From: Burkholderiales bacterium | GTDB lineage: Bacteria; Pseudomonadota; Gammaproteobacteria; Burkholderiales; Burkholderiaceae_C | DNA length: 63,766 nt | Reading direction: 5' to 3' | Assembly: GCA_947448955.1 (NCBI GenBank) | Contig: CANFPU010000007.1 | Span: 1 to 63,766, forward strand | In this document: in pieces, positions 37,327-47,605 of the stretch | Layout: every line of letters starts with the position of its first letter | Position numbering within the stretch: the stretch's first letter is position 1 | Position numbers and translations under genes: made by a program | Notes under the pieces: model-generated | Databases searched by the model: none | What the model was told of the DNA's origin: nothing | What the model saw: the letters and a program-made list of their open reading frames with translations, nothing else

Positions 37327-38754
37327 TCAAGCCCAAGGAATAGACCAGGTCTTCGTGTTTGTGAAGCTCTTGATCGCTTCCTGCACGCCTTCCTTGTAGC
37401 CCAGGCCCGAGTCCTTGATACCGCCGAAAGGCGTGAGTTCGAGCCGGTAACCAGGCACCTCGCGGATGTTGACCGTGCCCACCTGCAGTTCGTTGACGAA
37501 ACGGGTGATGTGGTCGAGCCGGTTGGTGCAGACGGCCGATGACAGCCCGTAAGCCGTGCCGTTGGCGATCGCAATCGCCTCATCGATCGAGCCAAAACTG
37601 ATGATGGGCGAAACCGGGCCGAAGGTTTCTTCGCGCACCAGCGCCATCTCGCGTCGCACCCGGTCGAGCAATGTCGGTGCGTAGAGCGCGCCATCGCGGC
37701 GATGACCCGCCAGCAGGCGCGCACCGCCGGCGATGGCCGCGTCGACGCGTGATTCGAACAGCCGTGCCGCGGCTTCGTCGATCACCGTGCCCATGTCGTT
37801 GGCCGGGTCTGCCGGGTCGCCGTGGCGCCAGGCCAGTGTCTTGGCCAGCACCGCCTCAGTGAACCCCGCGGCGACCTTCTCATGCACCAGCATGCGCTTG
37901 ACCGCCGTGCAGCGCTGGCCCGAGTTCTTGTACGAGCCCGACACCGCCAGCGTGCTGGCCTCGTCGAGGTCGGCGTCGTCCATCACGATGATCGGATCGT
38001 TGCCACCGAGCTCGAGCACGATGCGGCGATAGCCTGCCTTGTGAGCAATGTACTTGCCGATCGCGACCCCGCCCGTGAAGGTCACCAGGTCGATCGCCGG
38101 GTGGGTGATCAGTTCGTCGGCGATCTCGCGCGGGTCACCGGTGACGACGCTGAGCATCTCGGGCGGCAGGCCCGCGGCGTACAAGATGTCGGCGAACAGC
38201 AACGCTGACAGCGGCACTTTCTCCGAGGGTTTGAGCACCATCCGGTTGTTGGTGGCGATCGACGGCACCACCTTGTGCGCGACCTGGTTCATCGGATGGT
38301 TGAACGGCGTGATCGCACTGATCACGCCCTGCAACGGGTCACGTTGGGTGTACACGCGGCGAGCGCGGCCATGCGGCGTGATGTCGCAGCTGAAGGTCTG
38401 GCCGTCGTCCTTGAGCACCTCGTGCGCGCCGAACATCAACACGTCGGCAACCCGGCCGGCTTCGTAACGGCTGTCTTTCAGGCACAGCCCGCTTTCGGCC
38501 GTGATCAGCGAGGCAATCTCGGTGGTGCGCAAACGCACCGCCGCCGCCGCCTGGTTCAGGATGTTGGCGCGCTCGAAGCGGGTCAGCCTGGCGCGGTAGC
38601 CGCGCGCGATGTCGAAAGCGCGGCGCACCTCGTCGAGCGTGGCCTTCGGCACTGTGCCAACCAACGCGCCAGTGAACGGGTTGTGCACCTCGATGCACGC
38701 GGCGCGGCCGGCGCCGACCACCTCGCCAGCCAGCCGAAGGCCTTCGTGCCTCAT
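37327..38754 (-). CDS. phnY: Phosphonoacetaldehyde dehydrogenase
   Basis: NAD-dependent aldehyde dehydrogenase converting phosphonoacetaldehyde to phosphonoacetate. 475 residues from ATG 38754. Typical ALDH motifs: ITPFNHPMNQVAHKV, FTGGVAIGKYI, Glu248 in VLELGGNDP, catalytic Cys282 in NSGQRCTAVKR, and EETFGPVSPII. The C terminus ELTPFGGIKDSGLGYKEGVQ followed by SFTNTKTWSIPW is characteristic of the PhnY (dehydrogenase) subgroup that travels with phnW and phnA. Note that the same symbol has been used for an unrelated dioxygenase. It sits between phnA (124 bp upstream, across a palindromic repeat) and the phnZ-like gene. Confidence 0.93.
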   Translation of the reverse strand: MRHEGLRLAGEVVGAGRAACIEVHNPFTGALVGTVPKATLDEVRRAFDIARGYRARLTRFERANILNQAAAAVRLRTTEIASLITAESGLCLKDSRYEAGRVADVLMFGAHEVLKDDGQTFSCDITPHGRARRVYTQRDPLQGVISAITPFNHPMNQVAHKVVPSIATNNRMVLKPSEKVPLSALLFADILYAAGLPPEMLSVVTGDPREIADELITHPAIDLVTFTGGVAIGKYIAHKAGYRRIVLELGGNDPIIVMDDADLDEASTLAVSGSYKNSGQRCTAVKRMLVHEKVAAGFTEAVLAKTLAWRHGDPADPANDMGTVIDEAAARLFESRVDAAIAGGARLLAGHRRDGALYAPTLLDRVRREMALVREETFGPVSPIISFGSIDEAIAIANGTAYGLSSAVCTNRLDHITRFVNELQVGTVNIREVPGYRLELTPFGGIKDSGLGYKEGVQEAIKSFTNTKTWSIPWA

Positions 38755-38848
38755 CGCAGCTCTCCTTGCCACTGAAGCACCATCGCATGCCCATGCATCG
38801 GGCGCAACCCAGCGGACGCCGCGGAACCGGCTCTGCCGGGCCGCTGGC

Positions 38849-38892
38849 GTCGCCCCCCTGGGGGGGAAGCGCCGAAGGCGCTGCGGGGGGAC
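38849..38892. repeat. REP-like GC-rich palindromic element
   Basis: Contains CGCCCCCCTGGGGGGG, then AAGCGCCGAAGGCGCTGC and GGGGGG, i.e. two nested hairpins: C-run/G-run and AGCGCC/GGCGCT. Elements of this form are dispersed between genes in many Burkholderiales. Here it lies in the phnA-phnY gap inside the presumed operon. There is no T-tract. Confidence 0.65.
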
Positions 38893-38895
38893 AAC

Positions 38896-40951
<2,056 letters not shown>

Positions 40952-40974
40952 GTTCGCGATTGGACGCTGGGCTC

Positions 40975-40996
40975 GGTAGATTGTCAACAATCTACC
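40975..40996. promoter_or_regulatory. Probable GntR operator (perfect inverted repeat)
   Basis: Arms GGTAGATTGT and ACAATCTACC separated by the two bases CA: ten base pairs of perfect dyad. The core TTGT-x-x-ACAA resembles FadR-subfamily sites. A second TTGTCAAC half-site lies on the opposite strand at about 41004-41011. Both fall in the 177-bp gap between the divergent arms. Confidence 0.65.
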
Positions 40997-41128
40997 GACA
41001 ACCGTTGACAATTGACGACGACACCGACAACATCTGCCGCTGCGCTCGCTGCGGTCATCGTGCTGTCACCGTCGCAAGTTCATGCTCAACGGTCTGACCC
41101 CGTCCAAAAACCGACCCAGGAGAATCTG

Positions 41129-42184
41129 ATGCGACTTTCGCGCACGCTGACACACCGCTTGAACCTGATCGCCGCGCTGGCGCTGACCTTCGCCGCCGCC
41201 GGCGCTGCCGCGCAAGGCAAGACCCAATTGCTGGTCTACACCGCGCTGGAGACCGACCAGCTGAAGGCCTACCAAGAAGGTTTCAACAAGGCCTACCCGG
41301 ACATCGAACTGAAATGGGTGCGCGACTCCACCGGCGTGATCACCGCCAAGTTGCTGGCCGAGAAAGCCAACCCGCAGGCTGACGCCGTGATGGGCGTGGC
41401 TGCGTCCAGCCTGGCATTGCTCGACAAGAACGGCATGCTCGAGGCTTACAAGCCGCTCAACCTCGACGCGATCATGTCGACCTACCGCGACAAGAAGAAT
41501 CCTCCGGCCTGGTTCGGCATGGACGTCTGGGGCGCCACCGTGTGCTTCAACACCGTCGAAGCCGCGAAGAAAAACATCCCCAAACCCGAGACCTGGAAAG
41601 ACCTGACCAAGCCGGCCTACAAAGGCCAGGTCGTGATGCCCAACCCGGCAAGTTCGGGCACCGGGTTCTTCGATGTCACCGCCTGGTTGACGCTGTGGGG
41701 CGATGACAACGGCAAGGGCGGCGGCTGGAAGTACATGGACGCGCTGCACGAGAACATTGGCCAATACACCCATTCAGGATCGAAGCCGTGCAACATGGCG
41801 GCGGCCGGTGAGTACGTGGTAGGCATCAGCTTCGAATACCGCGGCAACACCAACAAGGCCAAGGGCGCGCCGATCGACTTGGTGTTCCCGAAAGAGGGAC
41901 TGGGCTGGGACCTGGAGGCCTTTGCGATCCACAAGGGCACGAAGAAACTGGCCGCTGCGCAAAAGCTCGCTGACTGGGCCTCAAGCAAAGACGCGATGCT
42001 TCTGTACGGCAAAAACTTCGCGATCACCGCCCAGCCCGGCGTGGCAGCCCCGTTGGCCAACGTGCCCAAGGACTACGAGGCGCGGCTGGTCAAGATGGAC
42101 TTCAACGTCGCCGCCGACAGCCGCGAGCGGGTGCTGGCCGAATGGAACAAGCGCTACAGCGCGAAGTCGGAGCCGAAGAAGTAA
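41129..42184 (+). CDS. phnS: 2-aminoethylphosphonate-type ABC transporter, solute-binding protein
   Basis: Periplasmic iron(III)/spermidine-like binding protein of the kind that serves AEP importers. The signal peptide is about residues 1-28 (NLIAALALTFAAAGAAAQ). The mature protein starts TQLLVYTALETDQLKAYQEG, has WVRDSTGVITAKLLAEKANP, MDVWGATVCFNT and NPASSGTGFFDVTAWL, which correspond to the ligand-binding pockets of the putative AEP subfamily. 351 residues. Start at 41129 has AGGAGA six bases upstream. First gene of the right arm, followed at 10 bp by its ATPase. Confidence 0.88.
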   Translation: MRLSRTLTHRLNLIAALALTFAAAGAAAQGKTQLLVYTALETDQLKAYQEGFNKAYPDIELKWVRDSTGVITAKLLAEKANPQADAVMGVAASSLALLDKNGMLEAYKPLNLDAIMSTYRDKKNPPAWFGMDVWGATVCFNTVEAAKKNIPKPETWKDLTKPAYKGQVVMPNPASSGTGFFDVTAWLTLWGDDNGKGGGWKYMDALHENIGQYTHSGSKPCNMAAAGEYVVGISFEYRGNTNKAKGAPIDLVFPKEGLGWDLEAFAIHKGTKKLAAAQKLADWASSKDAMLLYGKNFAITAQPGVAAPLANVPKDYEARLVKMDFNVAADSRERVLAEWNKRYSAKSEPKK

Positions 42185-42194
42185 AGCCCTCGGG

Positions 42195-43277
42195 ATGACG
42201 GAGCAGCCCTACCTGCAGCTCGAAGGGATTGCCAAGCAGTTCGGCAGTTTCACGGCGCTGCAACGCGTGGATCTGGCCATCGCCAAGGGTGAGTTCGTCT
42301 GCTTCCTCGGGCCCTCGGGCTGCGGCAAGACCACGCTGCTGCGCATCGTCGCAGGGCTGGAGGCACAGAGCGCGGGCCGCATCCGCCAGGCTGGGCGCGA
42401 CATTTCGCAACTGCCGCCAGCCCAGCGCGATTACGGCATCGTGTTCCAGTCCTACGCGCTGTTTCCCAACCTCAGCGTGGCCGACAACGTCGCTTACGGT
42501 CTGGTCAACCGCCGCAGCCCAAAAGCGCAAATCAGAGAGCGGGTCGACGAACTGCTGGGTCTGGTCGGCCTGCCCGGCAGCCAATCCCGGTTCCCGGCGC
42601 AACTCTCTGGCGGCCAGCAACAACGCATTGCGCTGGCGCGTGCGCTCGCCACCTCGCCCGGCCTGCTGCTGCTTGATGAACCGCTGTCGGCGCTTGACGC
42701 CATCGTCCGCGTCAAGCTGCGCGATGAGATCAAGCACCTGCAGCGCAAGCTGGGGGTGACCACGGTGATGGTCACCCACGATCAGGAAGAGGCGCTGGCG
42801 ATGGCCGACCGGATCGTCGTGATGAACCACGGGGTGATCGAACAAGTGGGCACGCCAATGCAGGTCTACCGTGAACCGGCCACGGCCTTCGTCGCCGACT
42901 TCGTTGGCCGGGTCAATGCGCTGCCCGCTACATTGCTGGCGGACGGCACTGTGCGATGGACGGGGCAGGCCAACGGCAGCATGCCATTCGATTGCCCCCA
43001 CGACGGCCCGGCGGGCCGGCAAGTCACGGTGTACCTGCGGCCCGAGGACGTGCTCGCGAGACCGTTGCGGCCTGGCGACAGCAATGTATTTGAAGCCTGC
43101 ATTGAGAAGATCGAATTCTTGGGGTCTTACTGCCTGGTCCAGGTGACAAGCCCTGCGCTGGGCGAACAGCGCTTGTCGGTCACTTTGTCCCATAACTTTC
43201 TCGCAGAGCAGGCTTTGAGGCAAGGCTCGCACCTGCCGCTGCGACTGCTGCCCGAGCGGATGCGGATCTTCGCGTGA
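42195..43277 (+). CDS. phnT: 2-aminoethylphosphonate-type ABC transporter, ATP-binding protein
   Basis: ATPase of the importer, 360 residues. Walker A GPSGCGKTTLL, Q-loop VFQSYALFPNLSV, signature LSGGQQQRIALARALA, Walker B LLLLDEPLSALD and the H-loop MVTHDQEEALAMADRI are all intact. A C-terminal TOBE-type domain follows (VYLRPEDVLARPL, IEKIEFLGSYCLVQV), as in POT/iron-type importers. I place the start at 42195, after the binding-protein stop; a longer open frame running back through that gene is a shadow. The stop overlaps the permease start by 4 bp. Confidence 0.9.
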   Translation: MTEQPYLQLEGIAKQFGSFTALQRVDLAIAKGEFVCFLGPSGCGKTTLLRIVAGLEAQSAGRIRQAGRDISQLPPAQRDYGIVFQSYALFPNLSVADNVAYGLVNRRSPKAQIRERVDELLGLVGLPGSQSRFPAQLSGGQQQRIALARALATSPGLLLLDEPLSALDAIVRVKLRDEIKHLQRKLGVTTVMVTHDQEEALAMADRIVVMNHGVIEQVGTPMQVYREPATAFVADFVGRVNALPATLLADGTVRWTGQANGSMPFDCPHDGPAGRQVTVYLRPEDVLARPLRPGDSNVFEACIEKIEFLGSYCLVQVTSPALGEQRLSVTLSHNFLAEQALRQGSHLPLRLLPERMRIFA

Positions 43278-44968
43278 GCATGGCGTTGGTGCCATCGCGC
43301 CATCCGGCCGATCCGAGCGAGCGCGTCGCCCATGCCGGCCTGGCGCTGGTGGTGGCGGTGCTGCTGGTGTTTCTGGCTGGGCCGATCGGCGCGATCCTCA
43401 AGCAGGCGCTAGAGGACGCAAGCGGCCGCTATGTCGGCTTGGCCAACTTCATTGCTTACGCGCGAACGCCGGCGCTGCTCGAATCTCTGGTCAACAGCCT
43501 GTGGGTCTCGGCGCTGGTCACCGCGATCACGCTGCCACTGGCTTTCGCGTTTGCCTACGCACTGCAGCGCAGTCGGATGCGCTTCAAACCGCTGTTTCGT
43601 GGCATCACGCTGTTGCCACTGCTGGCACCCTCGCTGCTGTCGGCGATCTCGCTGATCTACTGGTTCGGCAACCAAGGCCTGCTCAAGGAGACGATGCGGG
43701 CGGCGGGCATCGCACAGATTTATGGCGCGCCGGGTATCGTGGTGGCTGAATGTTTTGCGGTATTTCCGCACGCACTGATGATCCTGATCACCGCGCTGAG
43801 CGCGGCCGATGGCCGCTTGTACGAAGCGGCCGAAGCCATGGGCACGCAGACCTGGCGGCGCTTTTGCACGATCACGCTACCGGGCGCCAAGTACGGACTG
43901 CTATCGGCCGCGCTGGTGACCTTCACGCTGGTGATGACCGATTTCGGCATCCCCAAAGTGATCGGCGGCAACTTCAACGTGCTCGCCACCGATGTGTTCA
44001 AGCTGGTCATCGGCCAGCAAGATTTCCAGCGCGGTGCGGTCGTTGCCTTGCTGCTGCTCGCGCCGGCCGTGCTGACCTTCGGCGTCGACCGCTTGATCGC
44101 CTCAAAACAGACGGCGATGCTGACGGCGCGCGCAGTGCCTTACCGACCCAAGCCTTCAGCCTGGCGCGATGGCCTGGCAACCGGCTACTGCGTGCTGATT
44201 GCCGCGCTGGTGCTGGCGATGATCGCGATGGCGGTGTTCGCGTCTTTTGCGAGTTTCTGGCCATACAACTTGAGCCCAACGTTCAAGCACTACACCATGG
44301 GTCTGGTCGACGCCGAGGTCGGTGAGGCCTTTGTCAACAGCCTCAAGATGGCCGCGGGCACCGCCTTGTTCGGCACCGCGCTGGTCTTCATCGGCGCCTA
44401 CCTGCTCGAGAAAACCCAGGGCGCAGAGCCACTGCGCAGTGCGGCTCGCTTGCTGGCGATGCTGCCGATGGCTGTGCCGGGACTGGTGCTGGGCCTGGGT
44501 TACATCTTTTTCTTCAACGCCCCCACCAACCCCTTGGGCGGGCTGTACCACTCGATGGCGCTGCTCACGCTGTGCACGATCGTCCACTTCTACACCACGG
44601 GCCATCTGACGGCGGTCACTGCACTGAAGGCGCTGGACGCTGAATTCGAAGCTGTGTCGGCGTCGCTGAAAGTACCTTTCTGGGTGACCTTCAGGCGCGT
44701 CACGCTGCCGATCTGCTGTCCAGCGCTGGTCGACATCGCCCGCTATTTCTTCATCAACGCGATGACGACCATCTCGGCCGTGGTGTTTCTGTACTCGCCC
44801 GAGACCAAGGTCGCGGCCATCGCGATCCTCAACCTCGACGAAGCCGGCGAAATGGGCGCCGCTGCGGCCTGTGCCGTGCTGATCACCGCCGCATCGAGCT
44901 TGGCAATGCTCGCCTTCACGGGTCTGGCCTGGATGGTCGACCGTAAAACCAAAGCCTGGAGACAATGA
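43274..44968 (+). CDS. phnU: 2-aminoethylphosphonate-type ABC transporter, fused two-domain permease
   Basis: 564 residues with about twelve membrane helices and two copies of the BPD permease domain in one chain. The two cytoplasmic EAA loops that contact the ATPase are YEAAEAMGTQTWRRFCTITL (first half) and EFEAVSASLKVPFWVTFRRV (second half). This fused layout is the one seen in iron(III)-type and AEP-type importers. GTG start overlapping the ATPase stop (GTGA); an ATG two codons later is also usable. phnW follows after an 81-bp gap containing a hairpin. Confidence 0.88.
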   Translation: MSMALVPSRHPADPSERVAHAGLALVVAVLLVFLAGPIGAILKQALEDASGRYVGLANFIAYARTPALLESLVNSLWVSALVTAITLPLAFAFAYALQRSRMRFKPLFRGITLLPLLAPSLLSAISLIYWFGNQGLLKETMRAAGIAQIYGAPGIVVAECFAVFPHALMILITALSAADGRLYEAAEAMGTQTWRRFCTITLPGAKYGLLSAALVTFTLVMTDFGIPKVIGGNFNVLATDVFKLVIGQQDFQRGAVVALLLLAPAVLTFGVDRLIASKQTAMLTARAVPYRPKPSAWRDGLATGYCVLIAALVLAMIAMAVFASFASFWPYNLSPTFKHYTMGLVDAEVGEAFVNSLKMAAGTALFGTALVFIGAYLLEKTQGAEPLRSAARLLAMLPMAVPGLVLGLGYIFFFNAPTNPLGGLYHSMALLTLCTIVHFYTTGHLTAVTALKALDAEFEAVSASLKVPFWVTFRRVTLPICCPALVDIARYFFINAMTTISAVVFLYSPETKVAAIAILNLDEAGEMGAAAACAVLITAASSLAMLAFTGLAWMVDRKTKAWRQ

Positions 44969-44990
44969 TGAACCCTCACGCTCACCTCAG

Positions 44991-45015
44991 TTCGCCGCCC
45001 CGCCGCCGGGGCGAA
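44991..45015. repeat. GC-rich hairpin between permease and phnW
   Basis: TTCGCC, GCCCCG, CCG, CCGGGGC, GAA in order: an inverted repeat that can form a stable stem. No T-tract follows, so it is more likely an mRNA stability or processing element, or a dispersed repeat, than a terminator. Confidence 0.45.
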
Positions 45016-45049
45016 GGCCCTGTTGGGGCGGCTTGGCGGGAGGCCTGAG

Positions 45050-46162
45050 ATGGACCGAGACCGCATCCTGCTCACGCCCGGGCCGCTGACCACGACACTG
45101 CGCACCAAGTTGGCCATGTTGCACGACTGGGGCTCGTGGGACGCGGACTTCATTGCGGTGACTGCCAGCGTCCGACGCCGCTTGCTGGCGATCGTGCACG
45201 GCCAGGGCAGCCATGTCGTCGTGCCCTTGCAAGGCAGCGGCACTTTCAGCGTCGAGGCCGCAGTGGCCACCGTCGTGCCCAGGAACGGCCATGTGCTGGT
45301 ACTCGACAACGGCGCCTATTGCAAACGCGCGAGCAAGCTCAGCCAGATGATGGGTCGGCGCTGCACCGTGCTGCCCTTCCCCGAGGACGAACCGGTGTCG
45401 GCAACTGCGCTCGAAGCACAGCTGAACGCTGATCCGTCGATCAGCCATGTCGTGCTGATCCACTGCGAGACCGGCGCCGGCGTCTTGAACCCGCTCGCGG
45501 CGGTGGCCGAGGTCTGTCAGCGCCACGGCCGCGGCCTGGTCGTCGACGCGATGAGCAGCTTTGCCGCGCTGCCGATCGATGCCCGCGAAATCCGCTTCGA
45601 CGCTTTGGTGGCGGCCAGCGGCAAATGCCTGGAAGGCGTTCCTGGCATGGGCTTTGTGTTCATCCGCAAGGCGGTGATCGAAGCCTGTGCAGGCCACAGC
45701 CAGAGCCTGGCGATGGACCTGCACGACCAGTTTGACTACATGGAAAGGACTGGCCAATGGCGCTTCACGCCGCCCACCCACGTGGTGGTCGCGCTCAGTG
45801 AAGCGATTGCCCAGTTCGAGGAAGAAGGCGGACAGGCCGCCCGGTTGGCGCGTTATCAAGACAATTGCCAGACACTGATAGCAGGCCTGTCCGCGCTCGG
45901 ACTCAAGCCTTTCCTCGCATCCGAGCATCAAGCGCCGATCATCGTCACCTTCCACGCCCCTGAGCACCCAGCCTACGACTTCAAGCGCTTCTACGATGCG
46001 GTCAAGGCGCGCGGCTTCATGCTCTATCCGGGCAAGCTGACCCAGGTCGAAACCTTTCGCGTCGGCTGCATCGGCGCGATCGGCCGCGTCGAGATGCAGC
46101 AGGCCGTCGCCGCCGTGGGCGATGCAATGCGCGAGCTCGGCCTGACCCGCCCGGCCGCTTGA
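45050..46162 (+). CDS. phnW: 2-aminoethylphosphonate--pyruvate transaminase
   Basis: PLP enzyme that moves the amino group of AEP to pyruvate, giving phosphonoacetaldehyde and alanine. 370 residues. [19 protein letters not shown] is the family's opening, [20 protein letters not shown] the phosphate-binding region, Asp166 in [16 protein letters not shown] contacts the PLP ring, and Lys192 in [17 protein letters not shown] is the Schiff-base lysine. The C terminus [20 protein letters not shown] is typical of PhnW. It follows its own importer genes and feeds phnY-phnA on the other arm. Confidence 0.95.
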   Translation: MDRDRILLTPGPLTTTLRTKLAMLHDWGSWDADFIAVTASVRRRLLAIVHGQGSHVVVPLQGSGTFSVEAAVATVVPRNGHVLVLDNGAYCKRASKLSQMMGRRCTVLPFPEDEPVSATALEAQLNADPSISHVVLIHCETGAGVLNPLAAVAEVCQRHGRGLVVDAMSSFAALPIDAREIRFDALVAASGKCLEGVPGMGFVFIRKAVIEACAGHSQSLAMDLHDQFDYMERTGQWRFTPPTHVVVALSEAIAQFEEEGGQAARLARYQDNCQTLIAGLSALGLKPFLASEHQAPIIVTFHAPEHPAYDFKRFYDAVKARGFMLYPGKLTQVETFRVGCIGAIGRVEMQQAVAAVGDAMRELGLTRPAA

Positions 46163-46178
46163 CCCTTCAGGAGCCCGC

Positions 46179-47558
46179 ATGGCCCGCAAGATGTCTCCCG
46201 AACACCCGGCGATTGCCGCGCTGCGCCAATCCGGCGCCAACAAGGTCAAGGTCGCCTGCAGCGACATCGACGGCATCCTGCGCGGCAAGTACCTGCACAA
46301 GGACAAGTTTTTCGGCGCCGCTGAGCCTTACCCGAAGGGCGGCTTCGGTTTCTGCGACGTGGTGTTCGGCTGGGACTCGTCTGACCAGTGCTATGACAAC
46401 ACCCAGGTCACCGGCTGGCAGCATGGATTCCCGGACGCGCTGGCACGAATCGACCTGGCGACCGCGCGCCGAGTGCCCTGGGACGACCAGGTGCCTTTCT
46501 TTCTCGGCGACTTCGTCAACGCCGACGGCTCGCCTTACGCGGTGTGCCCGCGGCAAACGCTCAAGCGGGTGCTCCAGCGTGCCGAAAAGCTGGGCTTGCT
46601 GCCGATGGCCGGGATGGAGTTCGAGTGGTTCAACTTCGCCGAGACCCCGCAGAGCTGGGCCGACAAGCGAGGCGTCGGCCCGACCTGCCTGACGCCAGGG
46701 ATGTTCGGCTACTCGCTGCTACGCATGGCCGACAACCAACCCTTCTTCAACGCGTTGATGGACGAGATGCTGGCCTTCGGTGTACCGATCGAAGGCCTGC
46801 ACACCGAGACCGGGCCCGGGGTCTACGAGGTCGCGATCACGTTCAGCGAAGCGCTAGAGGCGGCGGACCGGGCGATCCTGTTCAAGACCGGCGCCAAGGA
46901 GATCGGCAAGCGCTTCGGCATCATGCCCAGCTTCATGGCCAAGTGGAACCAGGCCTTGCCGGGCTGCTCGGGCCACATCCACCAGAGCCTGAGCGACGGC
47001 CAGAAAAACGTCTTTCACGACGCCAAACGACCCAACGCGATGAGCACAGTGTTCGAGAGCTACCTAGCGGGCCAAGTCGCCTGTCTGATGGAGTTCGCCC
47101 CGATGTTCTGGCCCACGGTCAACAGCTACAAGCGACTGGTTGACGGCTTCTGGGCACCCGTCAAACCGACCTGGGGGCTGGACAACCGCACCGCCAGCTT
47201 TCGCGTGATCGCCGGTTCCCCGAAATCCACCCGGCTCGAGACCCGCTGCCCGGGCGCCGACGTCAACCCCTACCTGGCGATGGCCGCGGTGATCGCCGCC
47301 GGACTGCACGGCGTCGAGCGAGGGCTGAAGCTGACGACGCCACCGATCACCGGCACCAACCAAGGCGCCGAGGACACACCGCGCGCACCGCGATCGCTGA
47401 TCCGCAGCACGCAGAACTTCAAGCTCTCGACGATCGCCAGAGACTGGTTCGGCGACACCTTTGTCGACCACTTCGCCGCGACCCGCGAGTGGGAGCACCG
47501 CCAATGGCAGGATGCGGTGACCGACTGGGAGCTCAAGCGCTATCTTGAGATCATCTGA
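46179..47558 (+). CDS. Glutamine synthetase-like gamma-glutamyl-amine ligase
   Basis: 459 residues of the GS fold but of the PuuA/IpuC-like group that ligates glutamate to amines. MEFEWFNF and EGLHTETGPGVYEVAI are metal-binding Glu motifs; KRFGIMPSFMAKWNQALPGCSGHIHQSL is the K-P-x-x-G-x-G-x-H equivalent (here P-G-C-S-G-H-I-H); NRTASFRV and ETRCPGADVNPYLAMAA follow. The adenylylation Tyr loop of true GlnA is absent. The next three overlapping genes supply an alcohol dehydrogenase, an amidase and an aldehyde dehydrogenase, so I infer formation of a gamma-glutamyl amide of an amino alcohol or amine. Substrate not known; ethanolamine is the simplest guess. Confidence 0.85.
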   Translation: MARKMSPEHPAIAALRQSGANKVKVACSDIDGILRGKYLHKDKFFGAAEPYPKGGFGFCDVVFGWDSSDQCYDNTQVTGWQHGFPDALARIDLATARRVPWDDQVPFFLGDFVNADGSPYAVCPRQTLKRVLQRAEKLGLLPMAGMEFEWFNFAETPQSWADKRGVGPTCLTPGMFGYSLLRMADNQPFFNALMDEMLAFGVPIEGLHTETGPGVYEVAITFSEALEAADRAILFKTGAKEIGKRFGIMPSFMAKWNQALPGCSGHIHQSLSDGQKNVFHDAKRPNAMSTVFESYLAGQVACLMEFAPMFWPTVNSYKRLVDGFWAPVKPTWGLDNRTASFRVIAGSPKSTRLETRCPGADVNPYLAMAAVIAAGLHGVERGLKLTTPPITGTNQGAEDTPRAPRSLIRSTQNFKLSTIARDWFGDTFVDHFAATREWEHRQWQDAVTDWELKRYLEII

Positions 47559-47605
47559 AGCCGGTACGAGACGGCATCCCTTACAGACCATCCTGTGAAC
47601 ACTCT

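Noticed and set aside
38849..38892. Intrinsic terminator between phnA and phnY
   Set aside because: The hairpin lacks a T-tract and matches a dispersed repeat type.
44968..45048. A short open frame between the permease stop and phnW
   Set aside because: Its sequence is dictated by the GC-rich hairpin repeat; nothing suggests a real peptide.
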